Assembly: GCA_038527375.1 (NCBI GenBank)
Contig: JBCBFU010000001.1
Coordinates: 62,001 to 126,000, forward strand
From: Shimia_B sp038527375
GTDB taxonomy: Bacteria; Pseudomonadota; Alphaproteobacteria; Rhodobacterales; Rhodobacteraceae
Direction of reading: 5' to 3'
DNA length: 64,000 nt
In this document: piece after piece, positions 26,430 to 35,388 of the stretch
Numbering within the stretch: position 1 is the first letter of the stretch
Layout of the letters: the number at the start of each line of letters is the position of its first letter
Made by a program: the position numbers and the translations under genes
Notes under the pieces: generated by a model
Databases searched by the model: none
What the model saw: the letters and a program-made list of their open reading frames with translations, nothing else
Told to the model about the DNA's origin: nothing

Positions 26430-27317
26430 ATGGCGCACGCGCGATTTGATACCACACACCTCGTTTCGCTTGATGATACGCAAGCGGCCATAGCGCGCCT
26501 CATAACCGACAATAAGCCCGGCCTGGTCAGCCGGTTGGGCCGGTCTGAAGCCGAAGTTCTAACGGACTTTTTTGGCTTGAAACCAAGTGCCCTGTTTCGC
26601 CGGCAGCGATACAGGGCGAAAACCCGAAAGCTTGCATCAAACAACGCGGGGATCAGGGTTGCCGACGACGCTGATTTGGATCGGTTTGCCCTGATTTATT
26701 CGGCGGCGCTGACCCAGGTGGATGTGCTTGGCGAATGGTATGTTGGTCGATCAACGGCGCTTGCGTCACGTTTCTTGGCGTCCAACATCGTGCGCGGTGC
26801 CCTGAGTGATCTTGCACCTTGGCAGGCGTTGACGCACGGGATGCGTCCATGGACGCTCGCCCTTGCTGGCAAGCGTGTGCTTGTGGTCCATCCGTTCGTC
26901 CAAAGTATCGAGGCGCAATATGCACGGCGCACAGCAGTCACCGGGCTGATCGAAGTCTTGCCCGAGTTCGAGCTGTTGACGCTTCGACCTCCGGTCACGT
27001 TTGCGGGATCGGTCAATGACCTTGCTTGGGATGACCACTTCACCGGCTTGTGCCAGCAGATCGCGCAGGTTGAATTCGATGTCGCTATTCTCGGATGTGG
27101 GGCCTATGGCCTGCCTGCTGGCGCCTTCATCAAGCAGATGGGCCGGACCGCAATCCATCTGGCTGGCGACACGCAATTGATGTTCGGCGTCATGGGTGCA
27201 CGATGGGAAAGCACGCCCGCATCCACGGCGGGTCGCGCAGATGCGAGTTGGGTGCGCCCCTTGGAAACCGAACGCCCGCCCCAAGCCGATGGCGTGGAAG
27301 GCGCCTGCTACTGGTAG
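26430..27317 (+). CDS. GT-D fold-like protein, putative glycosyltransferase
   Basis: About 295 residues. The pattern PGLVSRLGRSEAEVL near the N terminus, then KRVLVVHPFVQSIEAQYARR, and FDVAILGCGAYGLPAGAFIKQMG with AIHLAGDTQLMFGVMG near the C terminus, matches a family of GT-D-like proteins often found in polysaccharide gene clusters. The function is therefore probably sugar transfer, with low detail. The start is uncertain: ATGs at 26322, 26385 and 26430 are in frame, none with a strong ribosome site. It stands alone here, away from the glycan genes at 33-43 kb. Confidence 0.6.
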   Translation: MAHARFDTTHLVSLDDTQAAIARLITDNKPGLVSRLGRSEAEVLTDFFGLKPSALFRRQRYRAKTRKLASNNAGIRVADDADLDRFALIYSAALTQVDVLGEWYVGRSTALASRFLASNIVRGALSDLAPWQALTHGMRPWTLALAGKRVLVVHPFVQSIEAQYARRTAVTGLIEVLPEFELLTLRPPVTFAGSVNDLAWDDHFTGLCQQIAQVEFDVAILGCGAYGLPAGAFIKQMGRTAIHLAGDTQLMFGVMGARWESTPASTAGRADASWVRPLETERPPQADGVEGACYW

Positions 27318-27353
27318 TGAGCTGACCCCGGTGCGATCGGTGCGATGGGCACG

Positions 27354-28100
27354 TCAAATCAGGCCCTCTGCGCGGAAGCTGAGTTCGCGCGACTGCCCGA
27401 CGATTATGTGGTCATGGATGACGAGGTCGAGTGCCTGCGCCGCTGCGAGAATGCGATTGGTCATCGTGATATCAGCCTCGGACGGGGTGGGGTCCCCGGA
27501 GGGGTGATTGTGCACGAGGATCAGCGCGGAGGCATTGAGTTCAAGCGCGCGCTTGACCACCTCGCGCGGGTAGACGGGGACGTGATCGACGGTGCCTTGG
27601 GCCTGCTCTTCGTCCGCGATCAGGACGTTCTTGCGGTCGAGATAGAGGATGCGGAACTGCTCGGTCGCGCGATGGGCCATGGCTGTGTGGCAGTAGTCTA
27701 TCAGTTGGTCCCATGAGCTGAGGATGGGGCGCTGCATCACCCGCGCGCGCGCCAACCTCTGGGCCGCGGCCGCGATAAGTTTGAGTTCGACGACCACGCT
27801 TTCGCCCACGCCGGAAATCGTACGAAGGCGGTCCGCGTCCGCTGCAATGACGCGGTTGAAGTCGCCGAAGTGGTCAAGCAGGTGCCGGGCCAAGGGTTTC
27901 ACGTCGCGCCGGGGGATCGCGCGGAAAAGAACGAGCTCCAGAAGCTCGTAGTCGGGCATCGCAGCGGACCCGCCTTCCATGAAGCGCGTGCGCAGCCGGG
28001 TCCGATGGTCCTTGAGATAGGAGGGCGTGGCGTCGCTTGGCACCAGCGTGACCTCGTCACTGTCCAAGAGCGGCAATCGGGGTTCTGCGAATCCAGCCAT
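27354..28100 (-). CDS. radC: RadC-family JAB domain protein
   Basis: A 248-residue protein with a helix-hairpin-helix region (ISGVGESVVVELK) and a C-terminal JAB/MPN metalloprotease-like domain carrying HNHPSGDPTPSEAD, the JAMM metal motif. The name RadC is historical; no direct DNA repair role is firmly shown, and members occur both in chromosomes and on mobile elements. The length is usual. It is convergent with the GT-D-like gene, and a repeat-containing gap lies between its start and dnaJ. Confidence 0.92.
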   Translation of the reverse strand: MAGFAEPRLPLLDSDEVTLVPSDATPSYLKDHRTRLRTRFMEGGSAAMPDYELLELVLFRAIPRRDVKPLARHLLDHFGDFNRVIAADADRLRTISGVGESVVVELKLIAAAAQRLARARVMQRPILSSWDQLIDYCHTAMAHRATEQFRILYLDRKNVLIADEEQAQGTVDHVPVYPREVVKRALELNASALILVHNHPSGDPTPSEADITMTNRILAAAQALDLVIHDHIIVGQSRELSFRAEGLI

Positions 28101-28144
28101 GCCCTACCATCGGCACAGACGGTTAATGGCTGGTTACTTTCGAT

Positions 28145-28262
28145 GGTCCTCAAATACTCCCCGCCCGAAGGGCACGCGCCGCGCAGCGGCGCGCCCCGGG
28201 GTGTCGAGGCCTTCCAGGCCGAAGAGGGAGGTGGGTGGCCCCTGCTTCGGGGCCAGCGCGGC
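28145..28262. repeat. GC-rich palindromic region, repeat-like, between dnaJ and radC
   Basis: Stem GCGCCGC-GCA-GCGGCGC (28176-28192), then CCCCGGGGTGTCGAGG and a CCAGGCCGAAGAGG tail that echoes the CCCGGGATATTTT-CAGCCAGAAGAAGG pattern of the bch copies. It lies directly behind the dnaJ stop and may end dnaKJ transcription. Membership in the same repeat family is tentative. Confidence 0.45.
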
Positions 28263-28263
28263 G

Positions 28264-29406
28264 TCAGCCTTTCATCGCGTCCCAGAAGGATTTGACCGAT
28301 TTGAAAAAGCTGGAGCTTTCGGGGTTGTTGTCCTCGGACAACTCCTCGAACTCGCGCAGCAGTTCCTTTTGGCGGCTGGTCAGGTTGACTGGTGTCTCGA
28401 CCGCCAATTCGATGAACATGTCCCCAGATCCACCCCCGCGTAGGGCTGGCATGCCCTTGGCGCGCAGACGCATCTGGCGGCCCGACTGGCTGCCTGCAGG
28501 GATTTTCACGCGGCTGCGCCCGCCGTCGATGGTGGGCACTTCGATGTCGCCGCCCATGGCGGCCGACGTCATAGAGACGGGCACGCGGCAGAACAGGTTT
28601 ACGCCGTCGCGTTCAAAGATCCGGTGATCCGAGACCTCGATAAAGATATAGAGATCGCCCGACGGGCCGCCGCGCATCCCGGCCTCGCCCTCACCCGACA
28701 GTCGGATGCGGGTGCCGGTTTCGACGCCTGCGGGGATGTTCACTGACAGAGCGCGGTCTTTTTCGACCCGGCCCGCGCCGCCACAGACGCGGCAGGGGTT
28801 CTGGATGATCTGGCCTGTCCCTGAGCATGTGGGGCAGGTGCGTTCGACCGTGAAGAAGCCCTGTTGCGCGCGCACCTTGCCCATGCCCGAACAGGTCGGG
28901 CAGGTCTGGGGTTCGCTGCCGCCTTCGGCGCCTGTGCCGTTGCACGCGCCGCACGAAACCGAGGTCGGCACGTTGATGGTCTTGGACAGGCCTGCATAGG
29001 CTTCCTCCAGCGTGACGCGGAGGTTGTAGCGCAGGTCGGCACCCCGCGCGGCCCGGCGTCCGCCACCGCGCTGCCCGCCCATGAAATCGCCAAAGAGGTC
29101 GTCGAACACGTCCGAGAAAGCCGAAGCGAAATCGCCTTGCCCGCCCATGCCGCCACCAGCGCGCCCGCCGCCCATGCCGCCTTCGAACGCGGCGTGGCCA
29201 AAGCGGTCATAGGCCGCCTTTTTGTCGGCGTCCTTGAGCACATCGTAGGCCTCGTTCACTTCCTTGAACTGGGCTTCGGCGTTGGGATTGTCGGAATTGC
29301 GGTCTGGGTGCAGCTCTTTGGCCTTCTTGCGATAGGCTTTCTTGAGCTCGTCGGCGCTCGCGCCTTTGGCGACACCGAGCGTTTCGTAATAATCGCGTTT
29401 CGACAT
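28264..29406 (-). CDS. dnaJ: Chaperone DnaJ
   Basis: A 380-residue co-chaperone of DnaK. It has an N-terminal J domain with the HPD tripeptide (KELHPDRNSDN), a Gly-rich region (about 75-110), a zinc-finger domain with four Cys motifs (CGACNGTG, CPTCSGMG, CPTCSGTG, CRVCGGAG) and the C-terminal peptide-binding domain. It lies 70 bases downstream of dnaK, with a hairpin in the gap. Confidence 0.98.
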   Translation of the reverse strand: MSKRDYYETLGVAKGASADELKKAYRKKAKELHPDRNSDNPNAEAQFKEVNEAYDVLKDADKKAAYDRFGHAAFEGGMGGGRAGGGMGGQGDFASAFSDVFDDLFGDFMGGQRGGGRRAARGADLRYNLRVTLEEAYAGLSKTINVPTSVSCGACNGTGAEGGSEPQTCPTCSGMGKVRAQQGFFTVERTCPTCSGTGQIIQNPCRVCGGAGRVEKDRALSVNIPAGVETGTRIRLSGEGEAGMRGGPSGDLYIFIEVSDHRIFERDGVNLFCRVPVSMTSAAMGGDIEVPTIDGGRSRVKIPAGSQSGRQMRLRAKGMPALRGGGSGDMFIELAVETPVNLTSRQKELLREFEELSEDNNPESSSFFKSVKSFWDAMKG

Positions 29407-29430
29407 GGATGCAGCCTCCTAAAGGAACGT

Positions 29431-29455
29431 GGGGCGGCCTGTGAAAAGCCGCCCC
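29431..29455 (-). terminator. dnaK-dnaJ intergenic hairpin
   Basis: Perfect 8-bp stem GGGGCGGC / GCCGCCCC with a 9-base loop, between dnaK and dnaJ. On the minus strand no long T-run follows, so it is more likely a processing or attenuation element that lowers dnaJ relative to dnaK. Confidence 0.5.
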
Positions 29456-29476
29456 ATTGGTTCCCGCCCTTGGGGC

Positions 29477-31390
29477 TTAGCGTTTGTCGTCGCCGAGGTC
29501 TTCGAAATCGGCGTCGACGATATCGTCGTCAACACTGCGGGCTTCGTCGGCAGGCTCGGCGTCGCCGCTATCTGCCTCGGCTTGGCTGGCCTTGTAGATC
29601 GCCTCGCCCAGCTTCATGGCCGCTTCGGTCACGTTCTGGATGCCCGACTTGATCTTGCCGGCGTCTTCGCCGTCCAGATCGTCCTTGAGCGCGGCAATGG
29701 CCAGCTCGATCGCCTCGATCGTGGTCGGGTCGACCTTGTCGGAATGCTCCTCCATCGACTTTTCGGTCGAATGGATCAGCGATTCCGCCTGGTTTTTCGC
29801 CTCGATCAGCTCGCGACGTTCTTTGTCCGCCTCGGCGTTATCCTCGGCGTCCTTGACCATGGCTTCGATATCCTCGTCGGACAAACCGCCCGAGGCCTGG
29901 ATCGTGATCTTCTGTTCCTTGCCGGTGCCCTTGTCCGCCGCGCCGACGGACACGATGCCGTTGGCGTCGATGTCAAAGGTCACTTCGATCTGCGGCAGGC
30001 CGCGCGGTGCGGGCGGGATGTCTTCGAGGTTGAACTGGCCCAGCATCTTGTTGTCTGCGGCCATCTCGCGTTCGCCCTGGAACACGCGGATCGTCACGGC
30101 GTTCTGGTTGTCTTCCGCGGTCGAGAAGATTTGGCTCTTCTTGGTCGGGATCGTCGTGTTGCGGTCGATCAGGCGGGTGAAGACACCGCCCAGCGTTTCG
30201 ATACCCAGCGACAGCGGCGTGACGTCCAGCAGAACCACGTCCTTGACGTCGCCTTGCAGAACACCGGCCTGGATCGCGGCACCCATAGCCACCACTTCGT
30301 CCGGGTTCACGCCCTTGTTGGGCTCTTTCCCGAAGAATTTGGTCACCTCGTCGATAACCTTGGGCATACGGGTCATACCGCCGACGAGGACAACCTCGTC
30401 GATGTCACCCACCGACAGACCTGCGTCTTTCAGGGCCGCTTGGCACGGCTTGATCGACTGCTTGATCAGGTCGTTGACCAGCGATTCCAGCTTGGCGCGC
30501 GTCAGCTTCACAACCATGTGCAGCGGCGTACCGGTTTTGGCGTCCATCGAGATGAACGGCTGGTTGATTTCGGTCTGCGAGGACGAGGACAGTTCGATCT
30601 TGGCCTTCTCTGCCGCCTCTTTCAGGCGTTGCAGGGCCATCTTGTCCTTGGTCAGGTCGACGCCGTTTTCCTTTTTGAACTCATCGGCCAGGTAGTTGAC
30701 GATGCGCATGTCGAAGTCTTCACCGCCGAGGAACGTGTCCCCGTTGGTGGATTTCACTTCAAAGAGGCCGTCGTCGATTTCCAGGATGGTCACGTCGAAC
30801 GTACCGCCGCCAAGGTCATAAACCGCGATGGTTTGGGTTTCCTGCTTGTCGAGGCCGTATGCCAGCGCCGCAGCGGTCGGTTCGTTGATGATGCGCAGCA
30901 CTTCGAGGCCCGCGATCTTGCCGGCGTCTTTGGTCGCCTGACGCTGGGCGTCGTTGAAATAGGCGGGGACGGTGATGACGGCCTGTTCGACCTTTTCACC
31001 CAGATAGCTTTCCGCCGTCTCTTTCATCTTTTGCAGGATGAAGGCCGAGATTTGCGAGGGGGAGTACTTCTCACCCTTGGCTTCGACCCATGCGTCGCCG
31101 TTGCCGCCATTGATGACGTTGAACGGCATGTTCTTTTTGTCTTTGGCAAGGTCCGCGTCGTCGAACCGGCGACCGATGAGACGCTTGACGCCAAAGATGG
31201 TGTTTTCGGGGTTCGTAACTGCCTGGCGTTTGGCCGGTTGGCCAACGAGGCGTTCGTCGTCCGTGAAGGCGACGATCGAGGGCGTCGTGCGCGCACCTTC
31301 GGAGTTTTCGATCACGCGGGGCTGCGAGCCGTCCATGATGGCGATACAGCTGTTGGTCGTGCCGAGGTCGATACCAATGACTTTTGCCAT
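29477..31390 (-). CDS. dnaK: Chaperone DnaK (Hsp70)
   Basis: A 637-residue Hsp70. The N-terminal ATPase signatures GIDLGTTNSCIAIMDG, VYDLGGGTFDVTILEI and VVLVGGMTRMPKV are present, followed by the substrate-binding domain and an acidic C terminus ending in DADFEDLGDDKR. It precedes dnaJ. A heat-shock-type promoter candidate lies about 130 bases upstream. Confidence 0.99.
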   Translation of the reverse strand: MAKVIGIDLGTTNSCIAIMDGSQPRVIENSEGARTTPSIVAFTDDERLVGQPAKRQAVTNPENTIFGVKRLIGRRFDDADLAKDKKNMPFNVINGGNGDAWVEAKGEKYSPSQISAFILQKMKETAESYLGEKVEQAVITVPAYFNDAQRQATKDAGKIAGLEVLRIINEPTAAALAYGLDKQETQTIAVYDLGGGTFDVTILEIDDGLFEVKSTNGDTFLGGEDFDMRIVNYLADEFKKENGVDLTKDKMALQRLKEAAEKAKIELSSSSQTEINQPFISMDAKTGTPLHMVVKLTRAKLESLVNDLIKQSIKPCQAALKDAGLSVGDIDEVVLVGGMTRMPKVIDEVTKFFGKEPNKGVNPDEVVAMGAAIQAGVLQGDVKDVVLLDVTPLSLGIETLGGVFTRLIDRNTTIPTKKSQIFSTAEDNQNAVTIRVFQGEREMAADNKMLGQFNLEDIPPAPRGLPQIEVTFDIDANGIVSVGAADKGTGKEQKITIQASGGLSDEDIEAMVKDAEDNAEADKERRELIEAKNQAESLIHSTEKSMEEHSDKVDPTTIEAIELAIAALKDDLDGEDAGKIKSGIQNVTEAAMKLGEAIYKASQAEADSGDAEPADEARSVDDDIVDADFEDLGDDKR

Positions 31391-31516
31391 GTCGTTACAT
31401 CCCTTTCTGGCGATGGTGGTGATGGGCCCGCCTGCCGCGGCACCCGGTCTTCGAACTGATGTGGTTTACAACCGATTAAGAGCGGCCCTTTTCAAGACCG
31501 CCCTTGCTGATCGGGT

Positions 31517-31544
31517 ATATAGGAGTGCTGTATTGGCGCTGCAA
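31517..31544 (-). promoter_or_regulatory. Candidate RpoH (heat-shock sigma factor) promoter for dnaK
   Basis: On the minus strand TTG, 18 bases, CCTATAT. This fits the TTG-N17/18-CYTATNT pattern described for alphaproteobacterial RpoH promoters. The leader to the dnaK ATG would be about 120 bases. Confidence 0.4.
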
Positions 31545-31593
31545 GCGGGCCGGCGGCCCTGGGGGACGACAAGTGACGCAAGGAAGCAACGGC

Positions 31594-32229
31594 ATGTCCG
31601 CCACCAACCACGATGGCCTCGGTCCTGCCCTGGACGTGCGCGGGTTCCGCATCTGGAAGGACGCGTTGGACGCAGCCGCACAGGCCGCGATGGTCGCGGA
31701 CCTGCGCGAGGTCCTTGTTCGCGCGCCGTTGGTGCAGCCGGTGACGCCACGCGGGCGGCCCATGTCCGTGCGCATGTCGGCGGCGGGCCGGCTGGGGTGG
31801 ATCACCGATCGGCAGGGATATCGATACAGCCCGACCCATCCGTCCGGTTCGCCATGGCCGCCTATCCCCGAGGCGATCGTAGATGTCTGGCGGGCGGCGA
31901 CGGGGCTGAGTCGCATGCCCGACTGCTGTTTGATCAATTGGTACGGCGAGGGCGCTCGCATGGGCCTGCATCAGGACAAGGACGAGGGCGATTTCGATTG
32001 GCCCGTGGTGTCGATCTCGCTGGGGGACTCGGCGCTCTTTCGGATGGGCAACGTGCAGCGTGGCGGTAAGACCGAGAGTGTCTGGCTGGACAGTGGGGAC
32101 GTGGTGGTGATGGGCGGTGAAGCGCGGCTGGCCCATCACGGGATCGACCGCATCCGGTTCGGGTCGTCGTCTCTGTTGAAGAACAGCGGCCGGATCAATT
32201 TGACGCTGCGCGTGGTGACGTCCGTTTAG
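31594..32229 (+). CDS. alkB: AlkB-family Fe(II)/2-oxoglutarate DNA dealkylase
   Basis: A 211-residue dioxygenase that removes methyl groups from 1-methyladenine and 3-methylcytosine by oxidation. Iron ligands are visible in LHQDKDEG (HxD) and AHHGIDRI (distal His); the 2-oxoglutarate-binding Arg lies in the NLTLRVV end. NWYGEGARMGLH is characteristic. The ATG at 31594 has GGAAG seven bases upstream; the frame also has an earlier ATG at 31504, but its extra residues do not look like AlkB. It diverges from dnaK. Confidence 0.93.
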   Translation: MSATNHDGLGPALDVRGFRIWKDALDAAAQAAMVADLREVLVRAPLVQPVTPRGRPMSVRMSAAGRLGWITDRQGYRYSPTHPSGSPWPPIPEAIVDVWRAATGLSRMPDCCLINWYGEGARMGLHQDKDEGDFDWPVVSISLGDSALFRMGNVQRGGKTESVWLDSGDVVVMGGEARLAHHGIDRIRFGSSSLLKNSGRINLTLRVVTSV

Positions 32230-32237
32230 GTCGCGAT

Positions 32238-32849
32238 CTAGTTTGCGCCCAGACTGCAGCAGCCCGCAAAGACCAGATCGTCCTGGGCCCGGAGGATCAG
32301 GTTCAGCGACAGCGCGTATTCGATGTCGGACATGCCGTCCGTACACATCTGCCGCTGCAGGATGCCGGCCATCTCGGCCGCGGTCCCGCTGCCGGACAAC
32401 CCGTAGACATCCGTGCGGCCTTGCGCCTGCTGCGGGAAGGCCAGATCGAAGGCAAAGCTGCTGTCGCCGAGGAGCGTCAGCGCCGAAGGTTCAAACGGGG
32501 AATAGCGCAGGGTCCAAAAAGGCTCGGTCCCGAAACACGTCAGCCCCTGACCAAAGCCGTCGCCCTGCCGGGGCACAAGCGCGAGAAATCGGGTGGACGC
32601 CCAGCCCATCTGCTCTGCCGCCCGCACGCGCGCCCAGCGGCCTGTGTCGTCCAAACGCACGATTTCGACCCCGCTGGCATTGGGGGCCAAGGCGCCAATG
32701 ATCGGGCTGGTCGCCGAGGGTTCGGCGCGGATGTTAAGAACATCGTTGGAGGCGACGTCGATCACGTCATAGAGCGCGGGGAAGGGCTGTGCGCGGGCGG
32801 CGAGCGCAAGACAGCATAGAAGGACAGCGAGGCAGGCCTGTCTAAACAC
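32238..32849 (-). CDS. Exported SH3-like domain protein
   Basis: A 203-residue protein with a clear signal peptide (MFRQACLAVLLCCLALAARAQ). A bacterial SH3-like segment follows (NDVLNIRAEPSATSPIIGAL ... GWASTRFLALVP) and a C-terminal domain with several cysteines (GLTCFGTEPFW, QRQMCTDGMSD, FAGCCSLGAN). It resembles uncharacterised membrane-associated proteins of the COG3650 kind. The GTG start shares a base with the upstream stop (TAGTG), so it is translationally coupled to the ABC permease gene. Its role is unknown. Confidence 0.75.
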   Translation of the reverse strand: MFRQACLAVLLCCLALAARAQPFPALYDVIDVASNDVLNIRAEPSATSPIIGALAPNASGVEIVRLDDTGRWARVRAAEQMGWASTRFLALVPRQGDGFGQGLTCFGTEPFWTLRYSPFEPSALTLLGDSSFAFDLAFPQQAQGRTDVYGLSGSGTAAEMAGILQRQMCTDGMSDIEYALSLNLILRAQDDLVFAGCCSLGAN

Positions 32850-33670
32850 TACGCTCTCGCGCCCCAGCTTTCCGAGGCATGTTTGCGCGTGTAGAATTCG
32901 CCCATGAGCCCGATCATGATCAGCACAAGCGCCACGTAGATCGGGTAATCGAGCGAGCTGTTGCGCGGCATATAGTTGATGAACGCAAAGCCGCGCGACT
33001 GATCAATGGCGTGGAACAGCGGGTTCCAGTCGAACATGGCAAGCATGAAACTGGGCATGGAATTGGCCACGAACATCTTGCCCGAGGCAATCATGTTTGC
33101 CCGCGCATAAAGCGAGGACGCGATGGCCACAAATCCCGGCGCCCATGGTTTCGCGGCGAGGAAAACCATCCCCACGGCGACACCGGTGAACCATGCCAAT
33201 AGCAGGCAACCAAACGTGGCGATGGGGCGATCAATCGTGATCGGTTCGATGGCCACGCCATAGAAGAACAGGATCACGAAGGCCGTCAGCACCTGCATGT
33301 ACAGCTGTGCGAGCGCCGCGCCCGAAATGGCGATGATCGTGTTCATGGGCGCATGTTTCATCATGGCCGATGCTGGCCCCTCAGATCCCACGACCGCCGA
33401 CATCGCCTTGGTATGTGTCAGGAACAGGAAAATCCCCGACATGATGTAGACCACGAAGTCACCGCGCAGGGCCACACCACGCAGCCCGAGGACCGAGAAC
33501 ATGAAATAGAAGGCGGCCACGAACATGACGGCCTGCAACATGTTCATCATCAGCCCGATCAGGGCGTTGGAGTGGTCTTTACGCATGTTTCGAACGATCG
33601 AGTGATAGATCAGCTCGAGCATTCCAAGTGCTGCACCGCCGCGACTTTTGATGCGCTGTTGTTCAAACAT
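32849..33670 (-). CDS. ABC-2 type polysaccharide export permease
   Basis: A 273-residue inner-membrane protein with about six helices, of the ABC-2/KpsM type that exports capsule or O-antigen chains. The N-terminal amphipathic part (MLELIYHSIVRNMRKDHSNALIGL, in part) is typical. A matching ATPase (KpsT-like) is not in the window. It lies near cysQ and kdsB, so it may be linked to a Kdo-containing surface polymer. It diverges from cysQ. Confidence 0.8.
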   Translation of the reverse strand: MFEQQRIKSRGGAALGMLELIYHSIVRNMRKDHSNALIGLMMNMLQAVMFVAAFYFMFSVLGLRGVALRGDFVVYIMSGIFLFLTHTKAMSAVVGSEGPASAMMKHAPMNTIIAISGAALAQLYMQVLTAFVILFFYGVAIEPITIDRPIATFGCLLLAWFTGVAVGMVFLAAKPWAPGFVAIASSLYARANMIASGKMFVANSMPSFMLAMFDWNPLFHAIDQSRGFAFINYMPRNSSLDYPIYVALVLIMIGLMGEFYTRKHASESWGARA

Positions 33671-33790
33671 GTCTCATACTGCCTGGCTCAGGGTGGGCGA
33701 TGGTCGGTTTATGTCACGTATTTCTTGCCGATCCCTTGGTAAGGCAGGATAAGGCAGCCACGTATTTGGATCAACAAGGACGACTTCCCA

Positions 33791-34591
33791 ATGAATTTTG
33801 AAGAACTGGCGCAGGTGACCCGGAAACTCGCGATCGAGGCGGGGCGCGCCATCATGGAGGTCTATGACGCCGACGATTTCGACGTGAAGGTCAAATCTGA
33901 CGACAGCCCGGTGACGGAAGCCGATGAAAAGGCGGATGCGCTGATCTCGGCCGGGTTGCGGGCCGCCTTCCCGGACGTCGCCCTTGTCACCGAAGAACAG
34001 GCCGACAGCCACGGTCAGGCCGTGTCGACCTTCCTGATCGTTGACCCGCTGGACGGCACCAAGGAGTTCATCAATCGCCGTGGCGATTTCACGGTGAATA
34101 TCGCCTATGTCGAAGACGGCGTTCCGATCCGCGGTGTGGTCTACGCGCCCGCCAAGGGGCGGTTGTTCTACACCGATGCCAGCGGCGCCACCGTCGAAGA
34201 GACCGGCGACTTTGACCCCGATGCGGCAGGCCCGACCACGCCCATATCTGTCCGCGCTTCGGACAACTCGGCCCTTTTGGTGGTCGCGTCCAAATCCCAC
34301 CGGTCGCCCGAATTGGAGGACTACATCGGCCTTTACGATGTGGCCGACAGCAAGGCCGCCGGATCGTCCATGAAGTTCTGCCTGATCGCCAGTGGCGAGG
34401 CCGATCTTTACCCGCGTCTGGGCCGCACGATGGAGTGGGACACAGCCGCCGCTGACGCGGTCCTGCGCGGTGCTGGCGGGTCTGTTGTGCGCTTTGATGA
34501 CATGACACCGCTCGCCTATGGCAAACCCGGGTTCGAAAACCCGTATTTCATCGCCTATGCACCCGGGGTGGACCTGAAGCCCGGCGCATGA
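33791..34591 (+). CDS. cysQ: 3'(2'),5'-bisphosphate nucleotidase
   Basis: A 266-residue Mg-dependent phosphatase of the inositol monophosphatase superfamily that removes 3'-phosphoadenosine 5'-phosphate (PAP) and related nucleotides. The metal-binding motifs DSPVTEADEKAD, TEEQ, DPLDGTKEFI and EWDTAAADAV are all present. PAP is the by-product of PAPS-dependent sulfotransferases, which makes the sulfotransferase gene at 41.6 kb of interest. The stop overlaps the kdsB ATG by four bases. Confidence 0.93.
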   Translation: MNFEELAQVTRKLAIEAGRAIMEVYDADDFDVKVKSDDSPVTEADEKADALISAGLRAAFPDVALVTEEQADSHGQAVSTFLIVDPLDGTKEFINRRGDFTVNIAYVEDGVPIRGVVYAPAKGRLFYTDASGATVEETGDFDPDAAGPTTPISVRASDNSALLVVASKSHRSPELEDYIGLYDVADSKAAGSSMKFCLIASGEADLYPRLGRTMEWDTAAADAVLRGAGGSVVRFDDMTPLAYGKPGFENPYFIAYAPGVDLKPGA

Positions 34592-35388
34592 AAACGCTGA
34601 TCGTCATTCCCGCGCGCTACGCGTCGACCCGCTATCCCGGCAAACCGCTTGCGGAGTTGCGGGGCGTGGACGGTCAGGCGCGGTCGCTCCTGGAACGGTC
34701 GTGGCAGGCGGCGCAGGCCGTGGCGGGCATCGATCACGTGGTGGTCGCCACGGATGACGCGCGCATTCAGGCCGCCGGTGAGGCGTTGGGCGCAGAGGTC
34801 GTCATGACATCGCCCGAGGCTGCCAACGGCACCGAACGCGTGGCCGAAGCGCACGCTGCGCTGGGCGGCGGATATGATATCGTCGTCAACCTGCAAGGCG
34901 ACGCGCCATTGACGCCCGCGTGGTTCGTCGAAGACCTCGTCGCCGCCATGAAGGCCAACCCGCAGGCCGATATCGCCACACCCGTGCTGCGCTGCGATGG
35001 CCGCGCGCTGAACGGGTTCCTCGACGACCGCCGCGCGGGTCGCGTGGGCGGGACGACGGCGGTGTTCGGGGCGGGCAATCGCGGTCTCTATTTCTCGAAG
35101 GAAGTGATCCCCTATACGGGTCAGACCTACGGGGATGCCGATGAAACCCCTGTCTTTCACCATGTGGGCGTCTATGCCTATCGCCCTGCCGCCTTGGCCG
35201 ATTACCCGACATGGCCAGTGGGCCCGTTAGAGACGTTGGAGGGGCTCGAGCAGTTGCGCTTTCTCGAACAAGGGCGCGACGTGCTGTGTGTCGAGGTCGA
35301 AGGCAAGGGCCGCGCGTTTTGGGAGCTCAACAACCCCGAGGACGTCCCCAAGATCGAGGCGATCCTGCGCGAGCTGGGGATCGCGTGA
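34588..35388 (+). CDS. kdsB: 3-deoxy-manno-octulosonate cytidylyltransferase (CMP-Kdo synthetase)
   Basis: A 266-residue nucleotidyltransferase that activates Kdo with CTP for lipopolysaccharide or capsule anchors. Recognised by VIPARYASTRYPGKPL at the N terminus, ATDDARI, EAANGTERVAEA, NLQGDAPL and HHVGVYAYR. The ATG overlaps the cysQ stop, and its own stop overlaps the next gene's GTG, so the three form a coupled operon. Some KdsB-like members act on related sugars, so the exact substrate is slightly uncertain. Confidence 0.9.
   Translation: MKTLIVIPARYASTRYPGKPLAELRGVDGQARSLLERSWQAAQAVAGIDHVVVATDDARIQAAGEALGAEVVMTSPEAANGTERVAEAHAALGGGYDIVVNLQGDAPLTPAWFVEDLVAAMKANPQADIATPVLRCDGRALNGFLDDRRAGRVGGTTAVFGAGNRGLYFSKEVIPYTGQTYGDADETPVFHHVGVYAYRPAALADYPTWPVGPLETLEGLEQLRFLEQGRDVLCVEVEGKGRAFWELNNPEDVPKIEAILRELGIA

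Noticed and set aside
29429..31459. A 676-residue open frame antisense to dnaK
   Set aside because: Mirror of the dnaK codon pattern in high-GC DNA; no independent protein family signal. Long dnaK antisense frames are a known artefact.
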